DNA from: Nocardia sp. NBC_00508
GTDB lineage: Bacteria > Actinomycetota > Actinomycetes > Mycobacteriales > Mycobacteriaceae
Assembly (NCBI RefSeq): GCF_036346875.1
Contig: NZ_CP107852.1
Span: 2,604,001-2,668,000 of the forward strand
Reading direction: 5' to 3'
DNA: 64,000 nucleotides
Shown piece after piece: positions 42,615-52,392 of this stretch. Both the position numbers and the translations under genes were made by a program. Each line of letters opens with the position of its first letter. Position 1 is the stretch's first letter. The notes under the pieces were generated by a model, which was given only the letters and a program-made list of their open reading frames with translations, had not been told where the DNA came from and made no database searches.

Positions 42615-43196
42615 ATGACGTTCGCGCCGCCGCCGTCCACCGCCGCCTGGCGGCATCGGACCGCACGCGAAGGATTCGAGGTGGCCTATTTCCGGGTCAC
42701 CGAACTGGGCGTGCTCATCGACGGCTGCACGACAGCTGTCGAGGACGGCGCGGCGTGGGTGGTGGACTACCAGATCGCGCTCGACACCGAATGGCGGACG
42801 CGACGGGCCCAGGTGGCCGTCCGCAAACCAGGCGGCTGGAACACGCTGGTGCTGGAGTCGGACGGCGCGGGCTCGTGGTTGCTGGACGCCATGCCCGCGC
42901 CACTGCTCGACGGCTGCCTCGACGTCGATCTGGAATCCTCCGCGCTGACCAACGCGCTGCCTGTGCATCGGCTGGCGCAGGAGATCGGCGACCGCGCGGA
43001 CGCACCCGCGGCCTACGTGTACGCGTCCGGGGCCGCGGTGGGGCGGCTGGAACAGCGCTACATCCGGATCGCCGACGGTGAGCACGGACCACGGTTCGAA
43101 TACACCGCGCCAGAGTTCGACTTCACCTGCACTCTGGAATACGACAAGTCGGGATTGGTGCTCGACTACCCGGGTATCGCGGTCCGCGCACGGTGA
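42615..43196 (+). CDS. putative glycolipid-binding-domain protein
   Basis: 193 residues from ATG 42615. Pattern: GFEVAYFRVTELGVLIDGCT, VDYQIALDTEWRTRRAQV, LDGCLDVDLESSALTNALPV and a late FTCTLEYDKSGLVLDYPGIA. This matches the bacterial glycolipid-binding family (PF06475). It has no signal peptide or membrane helix. It is cotranscribed with the PPOX protein; the ligand is unknown. Confidence 0.78.
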   Translation: MTFAPPPSTAAWRHRTAREGFEVAYFRVTELGVLIDGCTTAVEDGAAWVVDYQIALDTEWRTRRAQVAVRKPGGWNTLVLESDGAGSWLLDAMPAPLLDGCLDVDLESSALTNALPVHRLAQEIGDRADAPAAYVYASGAAVGRLEQRYIRIADGEHGPRFEYTAPEFDFTCTLEYDKSGLVLDYPGIAVRAR

Positions 43197-43495
43197 ACCT
43201 GCGGTCGACCGCCTCCACCCAGCCTTCGGGAACGAGGCTCGACTACGGAGTTCGCGGGGGTTGAACGCGGCAGATCCGGGGTCCGCATCGCCGGTTCATC
43301 GGGATCGATGCTCGACTGCCATGGATTGCGATCGCTCGTCGAAGGCGGCGTATCCAGCTCCGGCATCCCGCCTTGGCCGGGATTGGTGCTCGGCTGCCGG
43401 AGATCAGGGTCCGCGCGCCAGGGATCACGGTCCGCGCTTGATGAGCGGACGGCCTCGGGGATCCTGCATCCGACCTCCGGCTAGGGTCGACACCG

Positions 43496-44425
43496 ATGAG
43501 AAGGCGGCAACAACCGCCGTTGCCGAAGCGGCACGGCTTGGACCCGGCCCGGCTGCGACTGCCGGAGCAGGGCCACTGGGCGACCATCCGGGACCATCTG
43601 GTGGAGCGCCTGCCCCGGGTGCCTGCCGCGCGGATCGACGAACTGCTGCACACCGGCGGAATCGTCGACTTGGACGGGCCGGTTGCCCCCGACGCACCGT
43701 ACGTCCCCGGCGGCGCGGTCTGGTTTCACCGCGATCTGCCCGAGGAGACGGTGGTGCCGTTCGACATCCCCATCGTGCACCGCGACGAGGACCTGCTCGT
43801 GGTGGACAAACCGCACTTCCTGGCCACCATCCCGCGCGGCCAGCACATCCTGCAGACCGCGCTGGTGCGGCTGCGCCGGGAACTCGACCTCCCCGACCTG
43901 GTCCCGGCCCATCGGCTGGATCGCGTCACGGCGGGCCTGGTCCTGTTCGTGATCAATCCCGCCCGCCGCGGCGCGTACCAGACCATGTTCCACAAGCGCA
44001 CCGTCCGCAAGCAGTACGAGGCGATCGCCCGGTTCGATCCCCGCCTGACGCTGCCGTGTGTGGTGCGCAGCCGGATCATCAAGGAGAAGCACGTGCTCGC
44101 GGCCCAAGAAGTGCCGGGCGAGCCCAATGCGGAAACCGAGATCGAACTGCTCGAGCACCGCGACGGGCTCGGTCGCTATCGGCTGCGTCCGCACACCGGC
44201 CGCACCCACCAGTTGCGGCTGCATATGAACAGCCTCGGCATCCCGATTCTCGGCGACGACTTCTACCCGGTACTCACCGACAAGCCGGTCGGCGACTTCC
44301 GCAAGCCGCTCCAGCTGCTGGCCGCCTCGCTCGAGTTCACCGATCCGGTCACCAGGGAACCGCGCCGCTTCGACACCGCCCGCACGTTGCAGGCATGGAC
44401 CGATCCACACGGGTGGGCCGGATGA
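43496..44425 (+). CDS. RluA-family pseudouridine synthase
   Basis: 309 residues from ATG 43496. The catalytic motif AHRLDRVTAGLVLFV (the Asp is the nucleophile) is present, preceded by IVHRDEDLLVVDKPHFL and followed by KQYEAIARF, RPHTGRTHQLRLHMNSLG and GIPILGDDFYP. These are the standard RluA/RluC/RluD blocks. It isomerises uridine to pseudouridine in rRNA or tRNA; the target position cannot be read from sequence. Confidence 0.92.
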   Translation: MRRRQQPPLPKRHGLDPARLRLPEQGHWATIRDHLVERLPRVPAARIDELLHTGGIVDLDGPVAPDAPYVPGGAVWFHRDLPEETVVPFDIPIVHRDEDLLVVDKPHFLATIPRGQHILQTALVRLRRELDLPDLVPAHRLDRVTAGLVLFVINPARRGAYQTMFHKRTVRKQYEAIARFDPRLTLPCVVRSRIIKEKHVLAAQEVPGEPNAETEIELLEHRDGLGRYRLRPHTGRTHQLRLHMNSLGIPILGDDFYPVLTDKPVGDFRKPLQLLAASLEFTDPVTREPRRFDTARTLQAWTDPHGWAG

Positions 44426-44647
44426 CCGATCCGGCGCACGATCGGCGGATAGTGCACGGCACGGACCTCACGGTCTCGAGACGACCGGAAATGTGACTGT
44501 CCGGCTCCGGCGATCGCGCCGCGAATCGTGCGGGTTGTGCACGGCGCGGGGCTCGGAGGTCACGGAGACGACGGAGAAATGTGACCTATCTGGCAGTGGG
44601 AAGTGGGGCTCGTTGCGGACCTGTTGCCGGTTCGTACACTGGTCGGG

Positions 44648-45391
44648 ATGTCTGAGCAGGACCGAGCAGCAGCGCCCCAGCCACGCCACAAAGTGCACGC
44701 CTACATCGATGTCGCCGTCGTGGTGGTCGTCTTGGCGGGCACCAATCTGATCGCACACTTCACCACGGCGTGGGCGAACATTGTGACGGTCCCGGTCGCC
44801 GCTGTGGTGCTGCTCGCGTTGATGCGCAGGCGTGGCTTGCGCTGGTCGGAACTGGGGCTTTCGCCGCGGCATTGGCGGCGCGGTTCGCTGTATGGTCTCG
44901 GTGCGGTGGCGCTGGTTCTCGCGGTCGTCGCGATCGGCGCGGCGCTGCCCGTCACCCGTCCGTTCTTCCTGGCCGATCGGTATGCGACCGTCTCCGGCGC
45001 GTTGATCGCCTCGATGATCGTCATCCCGTTGCAGACCGTGATCCCCGAGGAACTGGCCTTCCGCGGTGTGCTGCACGGCACACTGCACCGCGCCTACGGT
45101 GCACGCGGTGTCTTCGCGGCGGGCTCGCTGCTGTTCGGCCTCTGGCACATCGCATCCTCGCTCGGCCTCACCTCGGGAAACCGCGGGCTGACCGGATTCA
45201 TCGGCGGCGGCGTCGCGGGGCAGATCATCGGGATCTTGCTCGCCGTCGTCGCGACGGCCGCGGCGGGCGTGGTGTTCACCTGGCTACGGCACCGCAGCGG
45301 CAGCCTGCTCGCCCCGATCGCGCTGCACTGGTCGGTGAACGGCGCGGGCGCTCTGGCAGCCGCCATCGTCTGGCACACCACAATGGCCTGA
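44648..45391 (+). CDS. CPBP-family intramembrane metalloprotease
   Basis: 247 residues from ATG 44648 (MSEQDRAAAP); the frame opens at 44603. It is rich in membrane helices and carries the CPBP (Rce1-like) motifs: VIPEELAFRGVL (EExxxR), FGLWHIASSL and a late ALHWSVNGAGAL. The family includes prenyl-protein proteases and bacteriocin self-immunity proteins. No bacteriocin gene is adjacent. Confidence 0.88.
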   Translation: MSEQDRAAAPQPRHKVHAYIDVAVVVVVLAGTNLIAHFTTAWANIVTVPVAAVVLLALMRRRGLRWSELGLSPRHWRRGSLYGLGAVALVLAVVAIGAALPVTRPFFLADRYATVSGALIASMIVIPLQTVIPEELAFRGVLHGTLHRAYGARGVFAAGSLLFGLWHIASSLGLTSGNRGLTGFIGGGVAGQIIGILLAVVATAAAGVVFTWLRHRSGSLLAPIALHWSVNGAGALAAAIVWHTTMA

Positions 45392-46020
45392 TCCGCGCAT
45401 CCGGCCATGCCGTGCCGATTCGACACCGCGCGATAGCAACCTCCCGCAGCGAGGTAGCGCTGCGGCCACCCGGGCCCCTGGCGATCCGCTCGCCAGGACA
45501 CCACGTCCTCGCCATGATGCACATGATCCGGCGCGTGGGCGAGCCTTTTCGCATCCTGGCCCGGCATGGTGGCGTGAGCGGACTCGAGAGCGGCCACGAG
45601 CAAACGCACGCCGATGAAATCACTCACGCGCCGGGAATTCGATTTCATCACTACGGCCGGGCGGTTCATCGACAGGAAGCGACGACGCGATGTCCAGAGG
45701 CGCCTGTGCGCCGAGGCGCGCATAGTTTCACTCAGGGTCCGCCAGATAGCGCGTGAGGCGAACCACACTGTTTCGGGTCCCCGAGTGGCTGTGCTGATTC
45801 GAACTGAGTTTCGACACGCGGGGACGGCGACAAAAGGGCCGCTCATCCGGATATTGGCACCGTACCGCTGGTTTCGATATCCCGGCGTGTCGCTATCGCC
45901 CACCACTCGGCGACATTGACCACGGGCAGAGGTCGGTTTAGTCTCACTCCGATCACACATATGTTCGAGCACTCATGTCTCCACCACTCGGCATGACACC
46001 TGCTCTCGGGAAGGCTCGCG
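45392..46020. other. intergenic stretch without a recognisable gene
   Basis: About 630 bp between the CPBP protease and the large repeat protein. Short frames on both strands (for example a 101-codon frame at 45614-45919 on the plus strand) have no recognisable domain. The promoter of the 46021 gene must lie here. Confidence 0.45.
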
Positions 46021-48669
46021 ATGTCCGACGAACTGTCGAACGGTAGTTCCGAGATTGCCGCGCTGGCACAGCAAGTCGAGACCGCGCGCGGCAAATTGCC
46101 CCTGCAGTACGACTCGGCGCTGCTGGAAGTGTTGTCCGAGCGTGAGATCGCCGCGGAACGCGAACTCGCGGAGTGGATTCGCGCGCAGCGACGCAAGCAG
46201 CGGCGTAGGGAGATCGAAGCGGAGCTGGCCGCCGAGCAACGCGACCGCAAGTCGGCCGCCGTGCTGCGCCGCACGGACGAAGCCGACGCCCGCTGGCATC
46301 GGCGCGCATTGGCGGCGCGGCGGCGGGTGTCCAGCGAGGATGCACGGCTGGCGCAGCTCTACCGCCGGGCCGAGTGGTCGTCGCGCGCCTTGATCGCGGT
46401 GGTCGTGCTTGGCATGGTGTGGGCCGGCGTGAATGTGCAGCACAATCTGGTGCCCAGCGGTGACATGTCCGATCCGCTGTACTGGTTGAGCTACGGCATC
46501 GAGGCGATGATCTCGATCCCGATCATCATCATCATGGTTGCGGCGACGACCGCGGCGCGATGGGGCCGGGAACTGGCGCGCGGCAAGGTGATCTTCTTCG
46601 AGGCGGCGCTGCTCGGCACGACCGTCGCGCTCAACACGGGACCGCATCTCGCCGCGGGCGATCTCGCCCGCGCCGCCGAGTACGCGATCGCCCCGGTGAT
46701 GGTCGGCGTGGTGATCTGGCTGCACGCCTGGGTTTCCGCGCGGTACGCGGTGCTGATCGACGGTGCGCCGGTGGTCGACCGCGACGCGCCGATGATCCGG
46801 ATCGACGCGGAGCACGTCTCGGCGAGATCCAGCTATCTCGTCCACCGGGACGCCCCGGCGAACGGCGGTCGATTTCGTTGGGACGCAGGCGCGGACGCGT
46901 CGTACCTGAGCGGTGTGAACGACACTGTTGCCCACCGCTGGACCGCCACCGACCCGACGGTTTGCACTGAGACCACAGGCGACAGGTCTGCCGCCTCGAC
47001 GGCCGCGAACCGGCCCGCCGCCACACCGGCCGACGACGCGAATCCGTCGCCGATCAAACGCCCCACGGCCGACTCGCCGATCAACCGGCACCCCACCTAC
47101 CAGCAGACCGAGGGCCACTCGGTCGAGAATTACCACCCGAACGATGGCTACCCGCTCGCGCCGGCGAACCATGCCGACGAAGTTCGCCACACTTCCGCCG
47201 CATCAGGCCGCGCCAACGGATCGTCGACCAACGGACATCCGGTCACAGCTGCCAACGGCCACGCATTCCCGCGGCCCGCTAACGGCCGCGCGGTCGAGGC
47301 GTCCGGCAACGGCTACGCTCGCGACCTCCCGCTCAACGGGCGCAGCGCTGCGCCGAACACGAACGGCCACACCACCGAGATCCCCACCAACGGTCACGCC
47401 TCCGACTTCCCCGTCCATCGGCACGCCGCTCCACCGAACCCCAATGGCAACGCTCACAACCAGCCGGTCAACGGGTACACCGCTGCCCCGAACACAGACA
47501 GCCGCGCCGCTGAGCCCACGGCCAACGGCCACGCCAACGACCTCCCCATCCACGGGCACACCGCTGCACCGAACACCAACCGCCGCGCCGCTGAGTCCAC
47601 GGTCAACGGCCACGCCAACCACTTCCCCATCCACGGGCACATCACCGTCCCGGGCACCAACGGCCACGCAAACAACCCCCCGATCGACGGTGACACTGCT
47701 GCCCCGAACACCAATGGCCGCAAGCGAACACCCGCTCGCAACGGAGGTGATGCTCTCTCGGTTGTCAGTGGTCCGAATGCGGCCCCACCGTCCGGAGATC
47801 ACACCGTCTCCTCAGTCGCCGACTACGTCTTCGACCTCGCCGCTGATGGGGCAGGCCGATCGGCCGATGACTCGCGGACAAAGCCTCTACCGGCTGACAC
47901 GGAGGCTTTCACCGCGCCGGTTACGCCTTCGCCCGTCAGCCCAACCGACACGGTGAACAATGCCGGAGAGCCTGTGGCGGGCGGATCCGAGCCCCAGGTC
48001 GCACAGCAGATCTCGATCGAAGACCTACACGAAGAACTCGAGTTCGGTGCGCGGTCGGCTGCGTCAAGCGACGATACCGCGGCGAAAGATCCTGCGGCAC
48101 AGCCTCTGCCGAGTTCCGAGCACGGCGGCCGTACAGTCGAGCGAGCACATCGCGCTTTCGACAGCGCCAGGCACGCGAGAGCCGATATCACCGAACCAAC
48201 GCACACGCCGACGGCAGCGACCACCGATGCTGCCGCTCAGGCGAATCCGAATACCACCGCACCGCGCGCGGCGAAACGTGGCAGGTCACTGTCCGCCGAG
48301 CAGAGCGACCGCTCCGCCGACGCGGAGAGCGAACAACTCGCGCAAGAAGAATCTCCCGAACCTACGCGCCCACACCTGCGCGCCGAACCTATTCCGATCC
48401 TGGACGAAGACGACGAGGACGACGAACTCCCCGCCGGGACCGACGAAGCCGACACCGACGACGACGAAATCTCGGCGATCGCACGGGCCATCACCGGCCG
48501 ACGCCTGTCCAATCTCCCGATCGAGGAAGTCAGGGAGATCCTCACGCTCGCCGACCAAGGCGGGTCGACCCCTGCCATAGCCAACGAACTCGGCGTCTCC
48601 CGTTCCGCAGTGAACCGCGTCCTGGACTCGGCGATCAAAGTCCACCGCCCGTACGCCATCACCGGCTGA
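46021..48669 (+). CDS. large repeat-rich membrane protein with C-terminal HTH
   Basis: 882 residues from ATG 46021. N-terminal 115 residues: charged, coiled-coil-like (REIAAERELAEWIRAQRRKQ). Then about four membrane helices between residues 120 and 245. A long hydrophilic region follows; roughly residues 395-575 contain degenerate repeats built on NGH/NGR with Pro, Asn, Thr and His (units like AAPNTNGHTTEIPTNGHA). An acidic stretch (DEDDEDDELP) precedes a C-terminal helix-turn-helix (GGSTPAIANELGVSRSAVNR). The membrane part is reminiscent of DUF2637/SpdB-type actinomycete membrane proteins, but this is uncertain. It may link a membrane anchor to DNA. Confidence 0.7.
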   Translation: MSDELSNGSSEIAALAQQVETARGKLPLQYDSALLEVLSEREIAAERELAEWIRAQRRKQRRREIEAELAAEQRDRKSAAVLRRTDEADARWHRRALAARRRVSSEDARLAQLYRRAEWSSRALIAVVVLGMVWAGVNVQHNLVPSGDMSDPLYWLSYGIEAMISIPIIIIMVAATTAARWGRELARGKVIFFEAALLGTTVALNTGPHLAAGDLARAAEYAIAPVMVGVVIWLHAWVSARYAVLIDGAPVVDRDAPMIRIDAEHVSARSSYLVHRDAPANGGRFRWDAGADASYLSGVNDTVAHRWTATDPTVCTETTGDRSAASTAANRPAATPADDANPSPIKRPTADSPINRHPTYQQTEGHSVENYHPNDGYPLAPANHADEVRHTSAASGRANGSSTNGHPVTAANGHAFPRPANGRAVEASGNGYARDLPLNGRSAAPNTNGHTTEIPTNGHASDFPVHRHAAPPNPNGNAHNQPVNGYTAAPNTDSRAAEPTANGHANDLPIHGHTAAPNTNRRAAESTVNGHANHFPIHGHITVPGTNGHANNPPIDGDTAAPNTNGRKRTPARNGGDALSVVSGPNAAPPSGDHTVSSVADYVFDLAADGAGRSADDSRTKPLPADTEAFTAPVTPSPVSPTDTVNNAGEPVAGGSEPQVAQQISIEDLHEELEFGARSAASSDDTAAKDPAAQPLPSSEHGGRTVERAHRAFDSARHARADITEPTHTPTAATTDAAAQANPNTTAPRAAKRGRSLSAEQSDRSADAESEQLAQEESPEPTRPHLRAEPIPILDEDDEDDELPAGTDEADTDDDEISAIARAITGRRLSNLPIEEVREILTLADQGGSTPAIANELGVSRSAVNRVLDSAIKVHRPYAITG
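47200..47745 (+). repeat. degenerate NGH-type tandem repeats within the 46021 gene
   Basis: About 22-26-codon units recur six to seven times with motifs ANGHA, PIHGHTAAPNTN and RAAES/PTVNGHA. At DNA level the units share blocks such as ggccacgccaac and cacgggcacaccgctg. All copies stay in frame. Confidence 0.75.
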
Positions 48670-49072
48670 CCTACCCCAGCGAGCCACCGCTGCGCGGCGC
48701 CTACCCGTGCCGGACCGATGGCCTCACCTGGCTGCCGAACCGGGGAGTCTCGCGACCCTGCATCACCCCAGCCGACCCCCTCCCCGTCGTCCCGTGGCCC
48801 TGCTGGTTCCCCCGCTCATGGTGAACACCGACATCTCGGACGGCAACGCCGAAGACGGCGACATCGGCGTCCTGCATGGCGAAGTGCAGTGCTGGAGGCT
48901 TGATTTCGGTTGCCCGCCCAGCGAGGAGCGCGGCTGGCGACGTTACCTCGCCGACCAGGTGGCGGGCGATCGACTCGGGCACCCACACCGCCCTGCGCCT
49001 CCGCAATGTCCGCGACGACGCCCGGAGACACAGCACAGCCGCCTGCAGCAGCAGCCACGCGCTGCTGTCAGC
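48670..49072. other. intergenic stretch without a convincing gene
   Basis: About 400 bp after the repeat protein. Overlapping frames exist on both strands, but none has a recognisable domain or credible ribosome binding site. Confidence 0.4.
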
Positions 49073-49285
49073 TCAGCTGCTTCCTCCACCGCAGCTGCTT
49101 CCACCCCCGCAGCTGCTTCCACCGCCGCAGCCGGAATCACCCCCGGAACCATCCGAATCGCTACCGCCAGCGCCCCATCGGCGGCGACGCCGACGCTGTT
49201 CACTGCCGGACTGACTGTTGGCAGTACGGATGATCACAACGACCACAATCGCCGCAACGACCACCACACAGAGCAAATACTCCAT
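49073..49285 (-). CDS. small single-span membrane protein with Cys/Gly/Ser repeat tail
   Basis: 70 residues from ATG 49285 (MEYLLCVVVVAAIVVVVII): one hydrophobic helix, a basic patch of six Arg, then a tail of repeated GGGSSC units ending at the stop. The tail is encoded by a 15-nt tandem repeat around 49074-49130. Similar Cys/Gly-rich tails occur on small actinobacterial membrane proteins. No strong ribosome binding site is visible. Function unknown. Confidence 0.4.
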   Translation of the reverse strand: MEYLLCVVVVAAIVVVVIIRTANSQSGSEQRRRRRRWGAGGSDSDGSGGDSGCGGGSSCGGGSSCGGGSS

Positions 49286-49335
49286 AGGCACACGCTATCC
49301 CACCGACCCCACGACGCAGACCGGTTCCTGCCCCG

Positions 49336-49375
49336 AAGGGCTGTGCACTCGGCGAATTCCGAGTGCACAGCCCTT
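49336..49375. terminator. perfect 17-bp hairpin terminator
   Basis: AAGGGCTGTGCACTCGG (49336-49352), loop CGAATT, CCGAGTGCACAGCCCTT (49359-49375). It lies 83 bp beyond the MMPL stop (49458) and is followed on the plus strand by GTT. It probably terminates the MMPL operon and may act in both directions. Confidence 0.85.
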
Positions 49376-49457
49376 GTTCCACTTGCTCGCGTCAGTCGCC
49401 GGTGTTCGACCGACCCCATTGGGACCCGCTCTTTGCGGCTGAGGTTTGTTCGGAGCC

Positions 49458-51611
49458 CTAGTGATAGGCGGAGTCGTAGGACTTCGCGGAGCGCGGCTCG
49501 CCCGGACCCGCGTCATCGGACTTCCGATCGCCGTGCCCTGGCCACCACGCCTTGTGCCCGATCATCGCCGTGAGCGCGGGCGTGAAGAACATCGCCATGA
49601 CGAACGCCGCGATCGCGATACCCACCGAGATGGCGAAGCCCATCTGCGAGAGCACATTGTTGCCCGCCAGCATCATCGACGCGAACGTGCCCGCCAGGAT
49701 CACCCCGGCCGCCGCGATGGTCGGGCCGGTGTGCCGAAGTGCCAGTGCGGCTGCCTGTTTCGGCTCGTTGCCCGCGCGCGCCTCCTCCCGCAGCCGGGCG
49801 ACCATCAGGATGTTGTAGTCGGTACCGAGGGCGACCACGAACAGATACATGATCACCGGCAGCGTGAAGATCAGACCCGACTCGCCCTGGACGTGCTGGA
49901 ACACCAGCACCGCGGCGCCGAGCGTGGCCGCGAACCCGAGGAACACCGACACCATCAGGTACCACGGTGCCACCAGACTGCGCAGCAGCAAGCCGAGCAC
50001 GATCATGATCAGGATCGCCGCCACCGGGAACACGATCGCGTAGTCGCGCGCCATCGCGTCTTGGAAGTCGACGAAGACCGAGGTCAACCCGCCGACCGCG
50101 GCGGTGGCACCGGCGGGCGCCGCCGAATGCGCGACATCCCGCAGCGGTCCCTTGACGGTGTCCAGAGCGGCATCCGACTCCGGCACGTCGGTGAGCGTCA
50201 CCACGAAATCGGCGATCGTCTTGTCCGCGGACAACTTCGGCTCGGCCACCTGTTCCACGCCGGGCACCGCTGCGAGCGCGCCGCGATAGGCGCTGAGCTG
50301 ATCGTCGGTCAACTCGCCACCGCCGGAGCGCAGCAGGACATCCGAAGGCTGCGTCGTCCCCGCGGGCATGCCTTTCACCAATTCCTTGCTGTAGACCACG
50401 GATTCGGATGCCTCCGAGGTCGAGCCGGAGCTGAGGTCGAAGGTCGGGTGGAAGCCGAAGGCGAACACTCCGAGCGCGACCAGCACCCCGCCGGACACCA
50501 CCGCGAAGGCACCTGGCCGCCGGCCGAGCGCGTTGCCGGCCGCACCGAACCGCGCAGCCTTCGGCTCGGTGCGCCATGCCTTGGACGGCCAGAACACTTT
50601 GGTGCCCAACAGCGAAACCACCGCAGGCACGAGGGTGAGACCGGCCACCAGCGCCACCGCGACCGCGATCGCCAGCGCCGGACCCAGCGCGCGGAACATG
50701 CCGAGCGTGGACAACACCAGCGCCATGAACGCGATGATCACCGCGCCCGCCGCGGACGTGATGGCCTCCCCGACGCGGGTGACGGCACTGATCATGGCCG
50801 TCTTCGGATCCTCGCCCGCGCGCAACCGCTCGCGGTAGCGGAACATCAGGAACAGGATGTAGTCCGTACCGACGCCGAACAGCACGACCACCAGGATGGC
50901 GTTGATCGAAGCATCGATCTGCAGGTCGAATGCCTTGGCCACCATGGCGATCAACCCACCGACCATGCTGGAGATCGCGCCGATGACGACGATCGGCAGC
51001 AAGGCGATCACCGGGCTGCGGAAGATCACCAGCAGCAACAGCAGAATCAGCACGATGGTGGCGACGCCGATGATGGCCATGCCCTTCTCGCTGGATTCCT
51101 GCTGGTCCAGTACCTGAGCCGCCTGACCGGTGATGCCCGCCTTCAGGTCGGTGCCCGCAACGCGCTTCTTCAGCTCCGCCCGCAGGGCTTCGACCGCGTC
51201 GCTCTGCGTGGCGTCACTCGGATTGGTCACCTTCGTCATCTGCACCGCGATGATCTGGATCAGCCGGTTCTCCGACGGCGGCGTCGGCTGGATCGCAGTG
51301 ACATCCTTGATCCGCGCGCCGAGCAGCTCGGTGCCGATCGAGGCGACCGAAGCCGCGTCGCCCTCGGTCAGCGGCGCCCCGTCCTGCCGTGCGAACACGA
51401 TGATCGCCGCGGGCGCGGAGCTCTGCGGAAATGCCTCCTGCTGCATCTCCAATGCCTGAATGGACTCGTAATGCGAAGGCAGGAACGCGGATTGGTCGGT
51501 CGTTGACTTGAGTTCCGGTGCCGAGGCCACCACCGCGATGGCGAGCAGCACCCACAGGCCGATCACCTTCCACGGATTGTGGACTACTACGGCCCCCAGT
51601 CGTGCGAACAT
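49458..51611 (-). CDS. MMPL-family RND transporter
   Basis: 717 residues from ATG 51611. Two symmetrical halves, each with an N-terminal helix, a large extracytoplasmic loop and a bundle of about five helices. Hallmark segments are GVGTDYILFLMFRYRERL (near 250) and ALGTDYNILMVARLREEA (near 600), plus a conserved start HNPWKVIGLWVLL. Actinobacterial relatives export lipids or drugs by proton motive force. It is downstream of the EXLDI-like gene (39 bp gap) and under the divergent TetR regulator. Confidence 0.92.
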   Translation of the reverse strand: MFARLGAVVVHNPWKVIGLWVLLAIAVVASAPELKSTTDQSAFLPSHYESIQALEMQQEAFPQSSAPAAIIVFARQDGAPLTEGDAASVASIGTELLGARIKDVTAIQPTPPSENRLIQIIAVQMTKVTNPSDATQSDAVEALRAELKKRVAGTDLKAGITGQAAQVLDQQESSEKGMAIIGVATIVLILLLLLVIFRSPVIALLPIVVIGAISSMVGGLIAMVAKAFDLQIDASINAILVVVLFGVGTDYILFLMFRYRERLRAGEDPKTAMISAVTRVGEAITSAAGAVIIAFMALVLSTLGMFRALGPALAIAVAVALVAGLTLVPAVVSLLGTKVFWPSKAWRTEPKAARFGAAGNALGRRPGAFAVVSGGVLVALGVFAFGFHPTFDLSSGSTSEASESVVYSKELVKGMPAGTTQPSDVLLRSGGGELTDDQLSAYRGALAAVPGVEQVAEPKLSADKTIADFVVTLTDVPESDAALDTVKGPLRDVAHSAAPAGATAAVGGLTSVFVDFQDAMARDYAIVFPVAAILIMIVLGLLLRSLVAPWYLMVSVFLGFAATLGAAVLVFQHVQGESGLIFTLPVIMYLFVVALGTDYNILMVARLREEARAGNEPKQAAALALRHTGPTIAAAGVILAGTFASMMLAGNNVLSQMGFAISVGIAIAAFVMAMFFTPALTAMIGHKAWWPGHGDRKSDDAGPGEPRSAKSYDSAYH

Positions 51612-51650
51612 CTGTGCTGAAATCCTTTCCGGATTCGTAGAAGCTGGGTC

Positions 51651-52130
51651 TCAGATCTGGAGGTCTTGCGAGCTGGGGTTCTCGGCCACGTCGACGACCG
51701 TCCGGTAGATGTGCTCCGGAATCCAGCCCGCCAATTCGGTGGGCGAATCCACGATTTCGACCGTGTAGTCGCCCCATTCGTGGTCGGCGCCGATGAACCC
51801 CAGTAGGACGCGCCAGTTCTTCCAGTCGGTCCAGTCGGTCGCCGCGGCCATCTCACGCCAGTTCGATTCTTGCCGGTGCACCACGAACTTCCCCTTTCGG
51901 CTCACATATACCCGCACCGAGTCCACCCCTGCCTTCGTGTATTCCCGCGATTCCCCGAGCAACTTGCCGAAGAAACGCTGTCTGCGCGCGCCTCCCGGCC
52001 CGACCTTCAGCACGATCTCGCGGAAATCCTCCGCGCCACCCGGCTCGGTGCCCCCTTTCGCGAAGGTAACGTGCCCTCCCACCTCCTCCACGATATCCAC
52101 GCTGGTCAGGTTGTTCGGATCGCTGGTCAT
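51651..52130 (-). CDS. EXLDI-family-like protein
   Basis: 159 residues from ATG 52130 (MTSDPNNLTSV), preceded by GGGG at good spacing; an upstream ATG at 52148 adds six residues. Sequence: EEVGGHVTFAKGGTEPGGAE, then RVYVSRKGKFVVHRQESNW and a C-terminus ending SSQDLQI. This resembles the actinobacterial EXLDI family, named for its C-terminal motif, and that link is from memory of the family pattern. Function unknown. It forms an operon with the MMPL transporter and is divergent from a TetR gene. Confidence 0.65.
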   Translation of the reverse strand: MTSDPNNLTSVDIVEEVGGHVTFAKGGTEPGGAEDFREIVLKVGPGGARRQRFFGKLLGESREYTKAGVDSVRVYVSRKGKFVVHRQESNWREMAAATDWTDWKNWRVLLGFIGADHEWGDYTVEIVDSPTELAGWIPEHIYRTVVDVAENPSSQDLQI

Positions 52131-52279
52131 GACAATTCCCCATTTCATAGGTCAATGCGCATGCGGGCATGCGTCTACCGCCAACGGTCCCGTCTCGGAT
52201 CCCGTTGCATCGGAGTCGATTTGATGTTGTCCGCGGCGTCGACCTCCCAACACCGCGCTGGACTCACTATAAGTAGATG

Positions 52280-52289
52280 TATACGTATA
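52280..52289. promoter_or_regulatory. palindrome in the divergent TetR / EXLDI-MMPL region
   Basis: TATACGTATA is a perfect 10-bp palindrome in an AT-rich patch between the divergent genes (starts 52130 and 52393), a plausible TetR operator. TATAGAAT at 52352-52359 could be the -10 element of the TetR gene. Confidence 0.5.
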
Positions 52290-52392
52290 ACGCAAGACCC
52301 GACGGGCCCGCCGCGGCCGCAGACCGATCACGTCCAGAATTGGCTACGTCGTATAGAATTTCCGAGCGCGATGGTGACGGGAGTGTGCGGGC

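Noticed and set aside
45614..45919. 101-codon plus-strand frame in the 45.4-46.0 kb gap
   Set aside because: Arg-rich composition without recognisable motifs and no credible start context.
48707..49573. 288-codon plus-strand frame between the repeat protein and the MMPL gene
   Set aside because: It runs through the terminator hairpin and the antisense of the MMPL 3' end and has no domain or ribosome binding site.
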